Positions 11,569-24,400 of a stretch of DNA of 64,000 bases are shown one piece after another. The stretch lies in contig CACVBU010001026.1 of NCBI GenBank assembly GCA_902728285.1, positions 1 through 64,000 on the forward strand, written 5' to 3'. The DNA comes from Clytia hemisphaerica. Lineage: Eukaryota; Cnidaria; Hydrozoa; Leptothecata; Clytiidae. Made by a program: the position numbers and the translations under genes. The notes under the pieces were generated by a model. That model did not search any database, was not told where the DNA came from, and saw only the letters and a list, made by a program, of their open reading frames with translations. Each line of letters starts with the position of its first letter. Positions within the stretch are counted from its first letter, which is position 1.

Positions 11569-11797
11569 GGTAGACAAACTTTTTCAAGCCAAAAAAAAAT
11601 TGTGGATACCCCCTGGAAAATGGCAAAATTTGCTGAAAAAATCTTTTGGAAAATTTCTTTTTATATTTTAAAGTGACGGTGGACGAACTTTTAAAAATAA
11701 TTTTTTACCCCCTGGAAAATAAAAAAGCACTCTTTTGAACCCTCTGGAAATTCTGCTCAAGTCACCCCCTGGAAATGTTCTTCCACCCCCTGTATGA
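11569..11797. mobile_element. MITE with CCATACAGGGGGT ends
   Basis: It begins CCATACAGGGGGTAGAC and ends CCACCCCCTGTATG. The interior repeats 'CCCCCTGGAAA' several times. Relatives or fragments are at 24010-24125 and 32665-32720; the flank AAAATGGAATG-CCATTAGA is shared with the latter. Confidence 0.6.
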
Positions 11798-12199
11798 ACA
11801 TAAAATGGAATGGCCCATTAGATGGACAGTAATTTTGTTTCATACCTAAGTTTACGTTAAAGTTTTATAATATTTATAACCGATCAAATTTGTTTTATTT
11901 AATAATTATATAAATATATTTTAGCACTATTTACAGTTTAGATTTTTTTGTTACTGCACTATTTTCAGTTTATTTTAACAATAGTTTTTTTTACTTATTA
12001 TTTTGTAGCTGTTAAAATTTCTTTGTAGTTTTTTTATAATAATTAATATATATTTAAAAGTGAGATTTTATGATTGCGTGTTGGTCTTTAATTCACGTTA
12101 AACAAATATTTAATTTATGCAATAAATTATACTATTATATGCTATATTTGGGAATTTCAGATGTGGTAGTTTATTAATATCTCAAAGGTATGTGGAAAT

Positions 12200-13400
12200 T
12201 TCTTTTTGACATTTAGCGCCCATTCGTGCTATATTATAAAGTTATACAAGTTATACTCTGTTGGAGAGATATTTCCAAGGTGAATAATCGTAAGGATAGA
12301 AGATTTTTGAAAAATTGAAAAATGAAGAAGATGTAGATTTTTTTTCTGTTTCAAAAATCATAACATGAAATTTTTTATGAAAACTTTATCTAAGAAAGAT
12401 ATGAAAAAATATTCGTTCAAATATTATATACTAGAAAGTAGCTGTCGCTAAGAATGCCCCGAAGAGCTTCCTTTCGAAATATCCCAAAGTAAGCAACATT
12501 ACGTGTAGATTTTAAATTCGTTTTATCGATAAAATTTAAGTTGGAGGAAGAAAGCTTGGTTTCAACTTTACTTTTGAGATGACATGGGATAGACGGTCGC
12601 TCACATCTCAAAAAGAGAAGTTATCGCTCATATGTTATCACAGTGGAAACGCCAAAAATTCTGAAAATTGATTTGATTCTTATAAAGTAGATGCTTATAA
12701 TAAAAATAAACATGCTCATCTTTTTCGCCATCCTTTCTTTACTTTCTAATAACTAATTACCGAAAGATATATTGCCTTCGATCAAGAGATATTGATTTGA
12801 TTCTTAATAAAAATAAACATGCTCATCTTTTTCGCCATTCTTTGTTTACTTTGTAAGAACTTATTACCGAAAGGCATATTGCCTTCAATCAAGAGATATT
12901 GATTTGATTCTTATGAAGTAGATGCTTATAATAAAAATAAATATGCTCAATTTTTTCGTCATTCTTTGTTTACTTTGAAAGAACTAATTACTGAAAGGTA
13001 TATGGCCTTCAATCAAGAGTTATTGATTTGATTCCTATAAAGTACCAAGTAGCAACAAAAGAAATATAATATTAGGTGCGAGCGAACATTTTTAACCGCG
13101 GCGGCCCGCTCAGAATCGGAAGAAACAACATGAATCTGAACATGAATATTTTTCTGGCGAGCAAGTTCGCTACGTGAAGCAACAAAAGCCCCTGCGGGGC
13201 AATTATATAATAAATAAAAAATGTCGTTTCATGATTTTTGAAACAGAAGAAAACAGAAGAAAAATCTTCATTTTTCTTCTTCAATTTGCGATTTCATGGA
13301 AATATTCGATGTGTTAAATATTTCTTCTCTAGATCATCCTTCCAACGGTATATAACTTTATAACATTGCATGAATGGGTGCTTTTAGTGAAAAAAGATAT
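12200..13400. mobile_element. Foldback-like element with a minisatellite in its loop
   Basis: Left-arm sequences (TTTAGCGCCCATTCGTGCTA at ~12213; TCTGTTTCAAAAATCATAAC at ~12345) recur in reverse complement on the right (TGAATGGGTGCTTTTAG at ~13370; TTTCATGATTTTTGAAACAG at ~13227). The arms are diverged. The centre holds the ~125-bp tandem repeat listed separately. No coding capacity and no clear target duplication are visible. Confidence 0.55.
12669..13050. repeat. Tandem minisatellite, ~125-bp unit, about three copies
   Basis: Units start GATTTGATTCTTATAAAGTA at about 12669, 12792 (lacking a ~15-bp piece), 12899 and 13026 (partial). Each contains AAACATGCTCATCTTTTTCG and CTAATTACCGAAAG. The same family occurs at 51545-51830 inside another inverted-repeat element. 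Confidence 0.75.
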
Positions 13401-13405
13401 ATATA

Positions 13406-15411
13406 TTTCGAACCAAAATAATACTTTGAAAATAAAAAATATTTTGAGTTTGTTTGATTAAAGTGACGGGATCTTTTCAAATAAAAAAAATCGAAAATGA
13501 AGAGCAACGAAAAATCTTCATTTCAAATTCTCCTGAAACTTAGCTGATTTCAAATTTCAAATAATTTCAGATCAATGTTATTGCATATTTTAACACTTGA
13601 AATCTACTACAAAAAATTTTCTGATTTGCCTCTGGTATTACGTTTGTCAACCAAATAGTTTTCCTTCCCGAAGTAATAAGTTCAAAGACTGAAAATGAAA
13701 TGATTTAAAGAATATACTTTTTTCTAAAGAATATTTTTTTTCTCAAAACCAATAAAGTTCTTCTTATTTTTTGGCCCTTTAAGTCTCAAATTGTCCTTTT
13801 CCTGTTGCTTTTATTTAAGGGCAAAACTGAGGTATTTTAGGTATTTACCCGATTGGTAGATCTCATTGTTTTTATAAAATCATTCTTATAAAAAAGGCGT
13901 AGTAAAATACGGAGTCTCAAAATAGGTATTTTTCTGAAACTTTAAAACTTTTGTATTATATTGAGCCTATGTTCCTGTTAAAAAAACGCTCTGCTGGAAA
14001 ACCTTGTTTTTTTCCCTGCAGTCGTTGTTTTATTTTATGAGATATTTGATGATATGTATTTTAACTTATATTCAAAATGTATATTTTAGATGGATATATT
14101 GTTACCATTTCAAGAGTTTAAAAAAGTAAAAAAATATCTTATAATGAGGAAACCATTATTGGTCACATTGATTTCAGAAGCCCCGAAGGGGCTAGATCCA
14201 AAACTCCTGGATGGGAAATGAAGCCACTTATCGTCTGCAACCCACCTGTTTTTAAAACAAAATTTCTAAATGCGGGGCAAACTTAAGGCTTCACTTTTTC
14301 TTGCTTGAGAGAGGTTAAAGATTCATCTCTAGTCCTTTAAGGGCTTCAAACTTAATGTTTGGTCATTCTCTGGTGAAAATAAAATAGACTGTTCTGGAAA
14401 AGAAAATACCTAGGGGTAAAACTTAGGCGGCTGAAAATTAAAAGGGTCTCTTAAAAAAAAAATTTTCTGGGATACCGAAATTCTAGTTTATTTACACCTT
14501 TTTTATAAGAACATCCAAAAGCCCTTAGGTGCTTTTACTTTTTGCTTTTGAAGATTAAAATGTTCTTAAAACAACTTATAATATTCTTATTTTCACAGTT
14601 TTATGAGTATTTTTGTGTATTTTCCTAAGAAATTGGTTGCAGTTTGTTCTTAGAAAAAGCTATACTGAAGCTTTTGATTTTTTTTTTTTTAACTGTCCAA
14701 ATTTTACCTATAGTTGATTCAAATTCAATTAAAACATACTGTGCATTAGACATTAAATTTAATTATATTTTCTTCATCTTTTACATTTTAATTGATCTGT
14801 TTTTATTTTTAAGTTCATGGTTGAGAGAATTCGAACGTTTTTAAACATTCTAATGGTTGTTTGTGTTAACATTCGGCACAATTGTGTTTACGCATGTGCG
14901 GAAACTGTTTGTTTTAGCTGCACTAGCCGTTTTCAAAAATGATTTTGCAAGGAAAGCTACTTTAAAGAATTTGCTAGTTAGAAAGAAAATAGTCAAGGTG
15001 TTGAGATCCTGGGCCGGCACCAGGATTATGGTTGACTCCACAATCTCTGGAGATTGAAACGATCAATTTCTGGACATTTTATCAAACATATTGCAGTCTA
15101 CACCGAAAGATTGTTTAAGTGGGCTATTTGATTGGTTCGATAATATCTGGTACAAACTTATTGGTGAATTATTCAAATCGTATATTTTTGATCACATCAG
15201 TCTAACACCAAAACATTGCCATAATATTGAATGGATATTTCTTGTCTAGTATCTTTGGAATTTATGATAATCTGTAACCTAGAGTTTGTGGGTGAATGAT
15301 TCGAATCGAAGAATCGACATAACATGCTGACATGATAGTTAATTTAAACATAGAAGTTTGGAAGTAACGGATTCAAATAGGGAGTATCGAGGAATATCCC
15401 GTTTTGATGCA
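13406..15411. other. Intergenic region upstream of the acid phosphatase gene
   Basis: AT-rich sequence with no supported gene. It contains a TTTTATAAGAAC-family MITE at about 14499-14670 (left end ACACCTTTTTTATAAGAACA, right end GTTCTTAGAAAAAGC). Short frames in 14644-15057 are low-complexity and hydrophobic and I do not trust them. The promoter of the phosphatase should lie near 15300; I see no distinctive element there. Confidence 0.5.
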
Positions 15412-18400
15412 ATGGAATCATTAACACGATATACTTTATCGTTTCTTCTTGTTCTTGCTGGACTTATGTACACAATGTGCTCAAAAGATCTTTGTTTTGG
15501 TGTTGTAGGAGACATAGGTGGGATGCCAAAACCACCTTTTCAAACGACGGCTCAAAAGAAAGTTGCTAATCTATTGGCAAAGGTATAAATTGTTATAGAT
15601 GGTCCCTCTCACAAATTCTATACAGTTCCTTTTAGATTTCTATACAGAGCTGTGTTAGTAGGGGGGGGGGGGGGATTTGTAAAATTGCTCGATTTTTGTA
15701 GTCAAAGCACTTGTTATACATTATTAGAAATCTAAGGGATAGGGGAATCAAAATAACTTGGGTGCCAATTTTTTTTCAGAGACTTTGTGTGATTTTTGGA
15801 CAAATATGACGGAAAAAATTATAGGGTCAAAAATTAATGAAAATTTTAGCTTGAGAAAATAGAAACCTGTTGTATATTTTTGGAAAGCTCTCAAAAATTA
15901 AGATATATTGCGACTATACGTGATTTCAGTACCTAACTCGAGATATTGAGCTTCAAAAAGTAAAAACTGGACAAAACAGCTGTTTCTGGCTGAAAAACAC
16001 TGTTTTTAAGGGTCAAGCGAAAATCGAGCGACCTCAAAAAAAACGAACAAATTCCCCCTGCTATCTGTGAGGTTTGATACTTTTTCCTGTATGGATGCTT
16101 GGCTTTTATATACTTGAAATCTGAGGATGAACCAAAACTAGAGCTTGAACCTCTTTAACTCAGCTGTCTCCTTAACTCAAAAAAAAATCTTGATACACCC
16201 GGGGGTACTTAGGCATAAATGGGTGCTGGGTATGTGCGGACGGTAAGGATCAGTTTTTTCACCCTTCAAAGTTTCTCTAAGGGTCACAAAAATCAGAAAA
16301 ATTCAAATCAGTCACTCTAAGAGTCGGAAAATTCATGATTTTTAAGAAATATTTTCAAAAAAGTCTCTCTAAGGGTCACCTTTACAACAAAAATCAGTCT
16401 CAGGTCAGTTTTTGGAGGTCCCATCCACACATACCCCTCACCCGCCAACCCTAGCATGACCCTAGTACCCCCCCCGGGTTGATACTAAATTACTTTAAAA
16501 TCTTTAACATAGGCTACTTGACGTTAAAGGTTAAGTGTTACTTCAATAGTTCTCTACCAAGTGTGTAAAGCAAAAATGTTCATTCTGAAACCGTACACAT
16601 TTTTTATAAGAACATCCAAAGTTTTTGAAGCCTTCAGATGTTCTTAATCTTTTCAGTTCTAAGCCTAAAAATGTTCTTAAAATGTTCCCTATTTTTACCA
16701 TTCTTTGAGTATTTTTGTGCTATTTCCTAAGAAATTTGGTGATTTAAAGCACGAAGCTTTAAAATGTTCTCAACTTGTTCTTAATATTTTTGCCATCGAA
16801 ACCTTATGTTCTTATATAGTTTGTTCTTATAATAATTAATACATGTATTACAGGTTATTGAGCAGAATAATTGTCAATTCATTGTGGGTGTTGGTGATAA
16901 TTTCTACTTCAATGGTGTTAAAAACGTAGAAGATCCTCGATTCTTTTGGACATACGAGCGTACATACTCGCATTCAGCATTGAAAATTCCCTGGTATATG
17001 ATTGCTGGCAATCATGATCATGCTGCCAACGTTTCAGCTCAAATCGCATATAGTAAAGTATCTAAACGGTGGCACTTCCCAGATTTCTTCTATAATAAGG
17101 GTAAGGAATCCTATTGTATGCGCTATTGCATTGTCTTCTTCATTACATCACCGACTCAATAGCTGATTGGTTGTAAATGACGTAAAATCAGTCAATACGT
17201 CACTTTCGACCAATCAGCTGTTTGGTACGTTGCAATGATGTATATCATGGCATGGGTTATATTGTATTTTGAAGGTCCTAAAATGCTAACTAGACATGAA
17301 GGGAAGCTTTTATATGATTAAAACATCCAAAACTTTTGAAGCCTTCGGTTGTTCTCAACTTTTTCAGTTTAAAGCCTAAAAATGTTCTTAACATGTTCTT
17401 ATTTTGACCATTTTGTGGATCCTTTTTACTATTTTCCTAAGAAATATGGGACTAGCTGGAGTTTTTACAAGCTCTTACGTGATTTGGTTGGTCGTTAAGA
17501 TGTCATAAAACGATGTTATTACTTTTTCTAAAGAACGCGTCATTTCTATAATTTCAAATGACCAATTAGTGAAGTACCTTATAAAAACTCCAGCTCATCC
17601 CAGAAATATGGGGTTTTTGAGTCCACAAAGCCTTAAAATTTTCTTAACTTGTTTTTAACATTTTGGCTATCGAAGCCTTATGTTCTTATATAGTTTGTTC
17701 TTATAAAAAACCTGATGTGCCATTGCATTGTCTTCTGACATTACATCATGGACTCAGTAGCTGATTGGTTGTAAGTGACGTAAAATCAGTCAATACGTCA
17801 CTTTCAACCAATCAGCTGTTTGGTCCGTGGAAGACATTGCAATGGTGCATATCATGGATTCTATTGTATTTTGAAGGTCCTAAAATGCTAACTAGACATG
17901 AAAGGAAGCTTTTGTATGATTTATTTTTGTAGAATGAGATTTATTGTTGAGACAGGGATATAATTAAGTTAGTTTAGACCCTATAGCTTTTCTTCGGTCC
18001 AGTAGGGAAATGATCTCAACGTACAATGGAAAAGAAGCACTTGATATTGGTAAAGAATGTAAAATTGTGGCCATAATTCCTTTGCCGCTATTATCAACAT
18101 GATGTTAGTTTTTCCGGTCCGGTAGAAGCCTTCGACCCAACAAGATTTATAATTGCTGGATAAGATTATTTGGCACTTAAAGGTTCATAAGTCTGTAATC
18201 AATAATAATAAAAATAGTAATAACAATATTGTTTTACAAATTCGCAGGCCACCGTGCGGACACATGGGCCTCTATGAATCGCTCATACATTTTGGGTTAA
18301 TTATTTACATTGTTATAGTATAGACAGGTATGCAACAATAGTGACACTTTCAATCATATTCAAAATCTTTTGCTTGCCAGGCCACACTAAGAGTCTCTTT

Positions 18401-21400
18401 AAATTCTTCCACTGAGGATGAGTTGACTACTTTTGAAGGGCATACTGGAGAAGTGGGACGTGGGACGGTGGGACGCTCAGGTGGGACGCTCGAGTGGGAC
18501 GCTCAGGTGGGACGCTAAGGTGGGACGGTAGTGGGACGCTAAGGTGGGACGGTAGTGGGACGCTAAGGTGGGACGCTAAGGTGGGACGCTAAAGTGGGAC
18601 GGTAGTGGGACGCTAAGGTGGGACGGTAGTGGGACGGTAGTGGGACGCTAAGGTGGGACGGTAGTGGGACGCTAAGGTGGGACGGTAGTGGGACGCTAAG
18701 GTGGACGTAGGTGGGACGGTAGTGGGACGCTCAGGTGGGACTGTAGTGGGACGCTCTCTCGTAAGGCTTTTGTATTTTTGCTTCTCTGATAATTATGTAC
18801 GAGTAAAAAAGAACTCAATATGAGTAAATGAATACTTTCACAAAACACATATACATGATCTGTTCTTCAGTTTTCAACCTACACAGGATTTCGGCCAAAA
18901 TATATATATTGATTTTTTTTATCATATAGTGGATGATAAACGATAATAATAATATTCAAATTGGATGTTTGATCGAAAACGCTACCAAGCAATATGCGTG
19001 CGAGTCAGAAATAAACACCGGAAAATGTGTAATCAATTTCTGGCTCCTTATCTTCAGGCTCATATTGTCTAATTTATAGAACAATTTTATTATTTTCCAA
19101 CACTTTCAATCCTTTGCAACTTTGTCTAGGCTAATGGCCAGTAAAACTTTTTTACCCCCTTTAATCATATATAACAGGTTTCAATAGGTTTTAGATTCTT
19201 CACACTAAGGTTTTTACAAAAGTGGTCCAGCAGCAGCCTGACTATATTTCGAAGAGTTTATATTTATTGAGAATAACAAAGTAATCATTCGAATCAGAGG
19301 GGTTTCCCCAGAAACACGATTTTGAATTCGAATGAAAAGAAAACATTCTAATTGTAATAAAGGGCTTTCCCCTCAGCATGAGTGGCACGGTAGTGGAACG
19401 TTCTGACGTTCAAGTGGGACGCTCTTTTATTAGAATATTGTCTTTTTGTCTTTATAATTATTTAATGAAAAATGTGAAATCAATTTCTGGCTCCTTTTCT
19501 TTTGGTTTGGCTAGTAATTTATAGAACACTACTGTAAGTCTGCGATAACGTATTTCGAAAAAAAAATGATGCACAAACAAATGAAAATAAAACCAAAAAA
19601 CTCAATAAAAATCTAAAAACAACTTTCAACGATGGACACGCGAGTTTAAAAATCTTTAGCCTAGTCAACTTCAAAAAATTTGATGAAAGAAGTTTTGGGC
19701 GCCACGTGTATGTTTCACCTCACGGGTTTTCCCTTTCACGTGAACAATGTGGATACTTTTATTATTCATGCTGATGGTGTAACCCTTTGTTGTCGATTCG
19801 AATGTTTTCCTTTCATTCGAATTTTGAATTCGAAAAGTAAACATCTTGTCTCTGGGGAAATCCCTTTGATTGGAATGTTCATTTTTTATATGATACTCTT
19901 TAAAATCAGTTCTCGCAGATTTAGACATTTAGCCTCTAGGCTAAAAAGAGCGTTAGAATTGTTGAAATTGCTCTGTAAATTACACACTTGAATTACACAA
20001 AAAGAGCCAAGAGGAGGAGCCAGAAATTGACTTATCTGGCTGACTAGCTTTTTGTGCCTTTGTAGCTTCGATCAAATTGATTATGTTATTATTTTATAAT
20101 CCATTCACTATGAAAAAAGTCAAAAACATTTCGATCGATCTGTGTATTGTTTATAAGTACTTGACCTGTCCCTCTTCACTGTATTATAAAAAGAAAAAGA
20201 CAAAATACATATAAAAGAGCGTCCCACTACCGTCCCACTACCGTCCCACCTTAGCGTCCCACTACCGTCCCACCTTAGCGTCCCACTACCGTCCCACCTT
20301 AGCGTCCCACTACCGTCCCACTTTAGCGTCCCCACTACCGCCCACTTAGCGCCACCCTTAGCGTCCCACTACCGTCCCACCTTAGCGTCCCCACTACCGT
20401 ACCTCCCACTTGAGCGTCCCACCTGAGCGTCCCACTCGAGCGTCCCCCTGAGCCCTCGAGCGTCCCACCGTCCCACCGTCCCACGTCCCACTTCTCCAGT
20501 ATGCCCTTTTGAAGGCAAACTATTCCACTGCTTAATGCCCCGATAGTATAGGGAGTTACTCTGCGGACCGCGAACACCATCGTTCCCAAAGATTACTACT
20601 AATTCAGAGTCGTGCGTTCTCATAGGTCTCCCTCGCTGGTTACATTTCTTAGGGATGCAAGATTTGTCATAGTAGTTTAGATGTTTAAAGATCTCAACCA
20701 CGTCACTTACCACGCGTCTGTATTTTAGACTAGTTATTCCGATTCTTTGCTTTCGATTTTCATAGCTTAGCTGTCCACATGTCTCAACGTTTTTAGATGC
20801 GCGTCGCTGAACACCTTCTATCAATCTCGCGTGTTTTATCAGTTTTGGTGACCAGATAACCTGGGCGTATTCTAAGTGTGGTCTGACAAATGTTACGTAC
20901 AGTTTTCGAGACAGTTCTGGAGTGAGGTACGTGAAGGTCCGCCTGATAAGACCAGCCATTGAATTAGCTTGGTTTGATATGTGTTGGTCAAAGGAGAGAT
21001 TCTTATCGATGATAACACCAAGATCTTTTTCGAATGATACACGTTCAAGGATTTTATCCCCTAGTGTGTATTCGTGTACATGTTTGATATTATTTGGCTT
21101 TCCTAGGGTTAGCACATGACATTTGTTAGGATGAAAAGTTAATAGCCATGTTTCGGACCACTTTTGTAGTTGGTTGATATCGTTTTGTATTACTAGTGCA
21201 TCCTCAATTGATTCCACTTTATTGACGAGTTTGGTGTCGTCAGCAAAAAGGAATAGTTTTGACTTAACGGAATCTGGTAGATCGTTGATATAGAGAACGA
21301 GGGTAGGCCCTAGGACACTACCTTGAGGCACTCCACTGAGCACTGCTTTTTGCACCGATTCAACTCCATTTACTTTGACATAATAATCAAGACAAACCAT

Positions 21401-24400
21401 CTAAGCTAAAAGCTTCACAGAGTCCTGAGAGAGCTCATAAGTGTTTGATGGAAAATAACATCGACAGCTCTAGAAACTCTCCATAGAAAAATTGTGATTT
21501 TGATAAGCGCTTAACGAGTATGTCTATGTTTAGTCAGCAATTGTAGATATTAGTATTTTGATTTTTATTCAAATGCCAGTAATTTTCAAAATGAATTGGG
21601 GATGTAGGTTGTTTGTGTCTCTGTTGAAAATTTCAGTCTTTTTTGTTCTTTACTAGTGTTCAAGATTCCAGATTCAACGAAAACATTGGAGCTTTTGATG
21701 ATTGATACAACCATGTTATGCTGGCATAGCAAGTGAGTTCATTGTTCTTTTACATGTCTACACCCCCTCCCCTTCTCACAGACCCGGTAGGATTTTTTTC
21801 AGCCAGTTGGGGTAAAAAAATTGGACCAAAGCTCAATGGGGATTGATTTTTTTTATGGCTGGGGATTTAAATTCTATTGTTTTCAAGTCACAAAAATTCA
21901 GTGGGGAGGGGAAAAATAGCATAATATTTTGCAGTGAGGATTGGTTTTTTTTATTATTTTCAGCGAGAACAAAAATCAAGTATATTTGTCCACTGGGGAC
22001 GATATTTTGGCCGATTTTTTCAGTGGGAAGGGGTTCCAGTGGGTCTGTGAGAAGGGGATCTATGTCTGTCATTCAAAACCTTAGACAGCACTCATACAAG
22101 TCAAAGGACAAAATAAATATCAGACAAGAAATCCAGTTTTTGTACAGTCTTTCTCTAGGACACTATAATTTTGATTGTTTCACAGCCCCAATGAAAAGTT
22201 CTCCCTCAGTGGGGATAAAAATTTCTATTGAAATCCCAAAGGTGATAGAAAGTCTATTGTTCCAAGGTCAAAATATCCAGTGATGATGGCTTTGGAATGT
22301 AAATTTTAAACATTGAATTTCAAATGGGGATAAAATCAAAGTCAATTTCCCGGTGGTGCTGAAATTCTAGGGTTTTTCCCACAGGAGACGAAATTATTGC
22401 CAAATTTTACAGTGTGGTTGGGGTCACAGCGAGGCAGTAGGTCTGTGACACAGGGGTGTTCAAATCTTATCCGTTCAAGTTCTTTTTCACAGAAAGTCAA
22501 ATTCACCATCACCAAAAGTACAATGGAAATGGATAGAAGATGCTCTCAAAAATTCCAAGTAAGACATTTGAATTCATCGTTAGCAATTTAGATTTATAAA
22601 GCCCGAAGGGCTAGATGTCGTGCTTTGGCTGAAAGGTGTGCCGAGGTTAGGTAGGAAATCCTACCTAGGTAACGTGACATTACAATAGAATTTTAGCGCT
22701 TGATCAATCAGAAGCTTCGCAGGTTTTTGAAAACTATCAGCGATATTTTTTGCGATATTCACTTTTTTTTGCTTGGAAGAGCTTAAAGCACGACATCTAG
22801 GCTTTACTGAAATCTGTGGCTATAAAGTTACCCTGCCAGATTTTATCAATTTCTAATTTTCTCCCTTCTCATTTGACCAGAGCTGATTACTTGGTGGTCG
22901 CAGGTCACCATCCAATGTACTCCAGTAGTAACCATGGTAACACAAGATGTCTTGTGGACCGTTTGAAACCGTTATTTGAAAAATATTCGGTCAACGCATA
23001 CTTTAGTGGACATGATCACAACCTTCAGGTAAGAACCACTGACCTTGGCTAAGCAAAATCTTTGATCAGGATGATTTTTTGAAAGTGGTACCTTAATGGT
23101 ATGCTACTCAATAGTGGTGTAAATGCATGGAGAGTGCCACATATTTTCACTGGAATACTTGTGATGATGAAGCGCCGTTAAACGTTAACTTTTAACATTG
23201 CAATGGCTTCTTTGCGGAGACCACATTCAAAAAATCTCCGATAAAAGATGGTGGGTATAGCTTGGTCCAGGGTTTATAAAGGTCAGTGGTGTAAGAACCA
23301 CTTTCATTCAGAAACTAATTTTTGCGATTTTGAGCGTGAACTTATTTTTCAAATACAATTCGTTGAAGCTTCAAGGAAATTGCCTGAAATTCACGAAAAA
23401 TCTTGAACGCAGAGAAAGTGAATTTAAAATTAATATTTTCATTGTTGGATCAATCTTACCCATTCTACAACAATAAAAACTTCAATTTCGTACGCTTTTT
23501 CGTTTTGACGTCTTTGCCCTTGATTTTCATAAATTAAAATGAGAAATCCACATTTAAAAGTCCTAAAATCGCTATTCGAGAGCTGTTGTCAGTTGAATGG
23601 TGTCAGTTATTACGGGTATTAAATGTTGTTATTCTTTTTCAAAATTTTGGGGTTCAGAGCTCTGCCAAGGAAACAAGAAAAAGGACCCTTTGACGTCACA
23701 GGGTTGAGATAGATTTTGGCACTTTTGACTTTTCACAAGTTGAACAATTTTTTTCTTAACAGGTCTGTCTATATTTTCTTGGACTAAATTAACTGGGAGT
23801 GTTTAATTTTTGGACCTTTTGAACCTTCTCGTATGGCATCTTAATTCTTGTATATGTTTGTTTACTTTCCAGCATATTCATGAAACAGATTCAGAAGTTC
23901 ATTATTTCATCAGTGGCAGCGGAAACTTTGTTGATCAACGTTTCAATAACCGTCACAATTTACCCTTGGGTAGCTCCAAGTAAGTCTTTCAGCTTGTTGC
24001 CAGTGGGCCATTTTATATCCATACAGGGGGGGGGCGAACATTTCCTGAAGGGTAACCCAAAAACAATTTCCAGGGGCTATAAGAAAAGGTTTTTTTTAAT
24101 TTTTGCATTTTCCAGGGGGTATCCCTGAATGGGTATTAAATGTAACAGCCCTTACCGCTTTTATGACCGTTTATTAAGTCGGCTTGTACAGTTTTGCCAA
24201 AAAGAAAAGAAATTTTTAGAAATGTATAAAAAACAACATTTTGGGAGGCTCTTTGCCTCAAGTCTGAAAACGAAATAATTTAAGCTATGAGCATTTGATG
24301 TAGGGGGGGGGGTACTAAAACCTTAGTACTAAAAGGGGTTTTGAGAATTTTTTGCATACCAATTTTAGAGAACTTTTAGGGACATTTTGGCACAGAGACC

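Larger units (their letters stand above)
18439..20505. mobile_element. Foldback-type transposon with minisatellite arms and 9-bp target duplication
   Basis: The ends are exact inverted repeats GGCATACTGGAGAAGTGGGA..., followed in each arm by an array of GTGGGACG units (18456-18757 on +, mirrored 20219-20489). Further in, the arms still pair: AATCAATTTCTGGCTCCT at ~19030 and mirrored ~20020; GGTTTCCCCAGAAACA at ~19300 and mirrored ~19855. The element is flanked by CTTTTGAAG at 18430-18438 and 20506-20514. It has no credible coding sequence. Architecture and duplication length resemble Drosophila Foldback/MULE-like elements; if one reads the ends as GGGCATACT the duplication shrinks to 7 bp, as in Galileo/P types. 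An internal degenerate copy of the array edge (GTGGGACGCTCTTTTATTAG) is at ~19412. Confidence 0.88.
18195..21400 (-). pseudogene. 5'-truncated CR1-like LINE relic split by a foldback element
   Basis: On the minus strand, 21385 down to 20515 encodes the C-terminal half of a reverse transcriptase: YVKVNGVESV, SGVPQGSVLGP, YINDLPD, LFADDTKL, then the usual LGVIIDKNLSF and FVRPHLEYAQVIWSP blocks to KQWNSLPSK. The frame is interrupted by the 2067-bp foldback (18439-20505) and resumes at 18429 with VVNSSSVEEFKETL, ending at TGA 18350-18352. The 3' UTR runs to an AATAATAATAAA-type tail at about 18199-18235. Everything upstream of the YVKVNG block is missing, as expected for 5' truncation. It lies antisense in the phosphatase intron and is a different family from the 5330 element. 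Confidence 0.85.

Noticed and set aside
14644..15057. Two hydrophobic frames upstream of the phosphatase gene
   Set aside because: Low complexity, overlapping a MITE end, and an antisense frame of equal length exists; no supporting signals.
18456..20489. Regular GTGGGACG repeats resembling a CRISPR array
   Set aside because: No unique spacers; units are contiguous minisatellite variants, mirrored in the two arms of one transposon, in a eukaryotic genome.
20120..20589. Minus-strand frames with repeated GTLRWDGS peptide
   Set aside because: Translation of the minisatellite inside the foldback arm, not a repeat protein.
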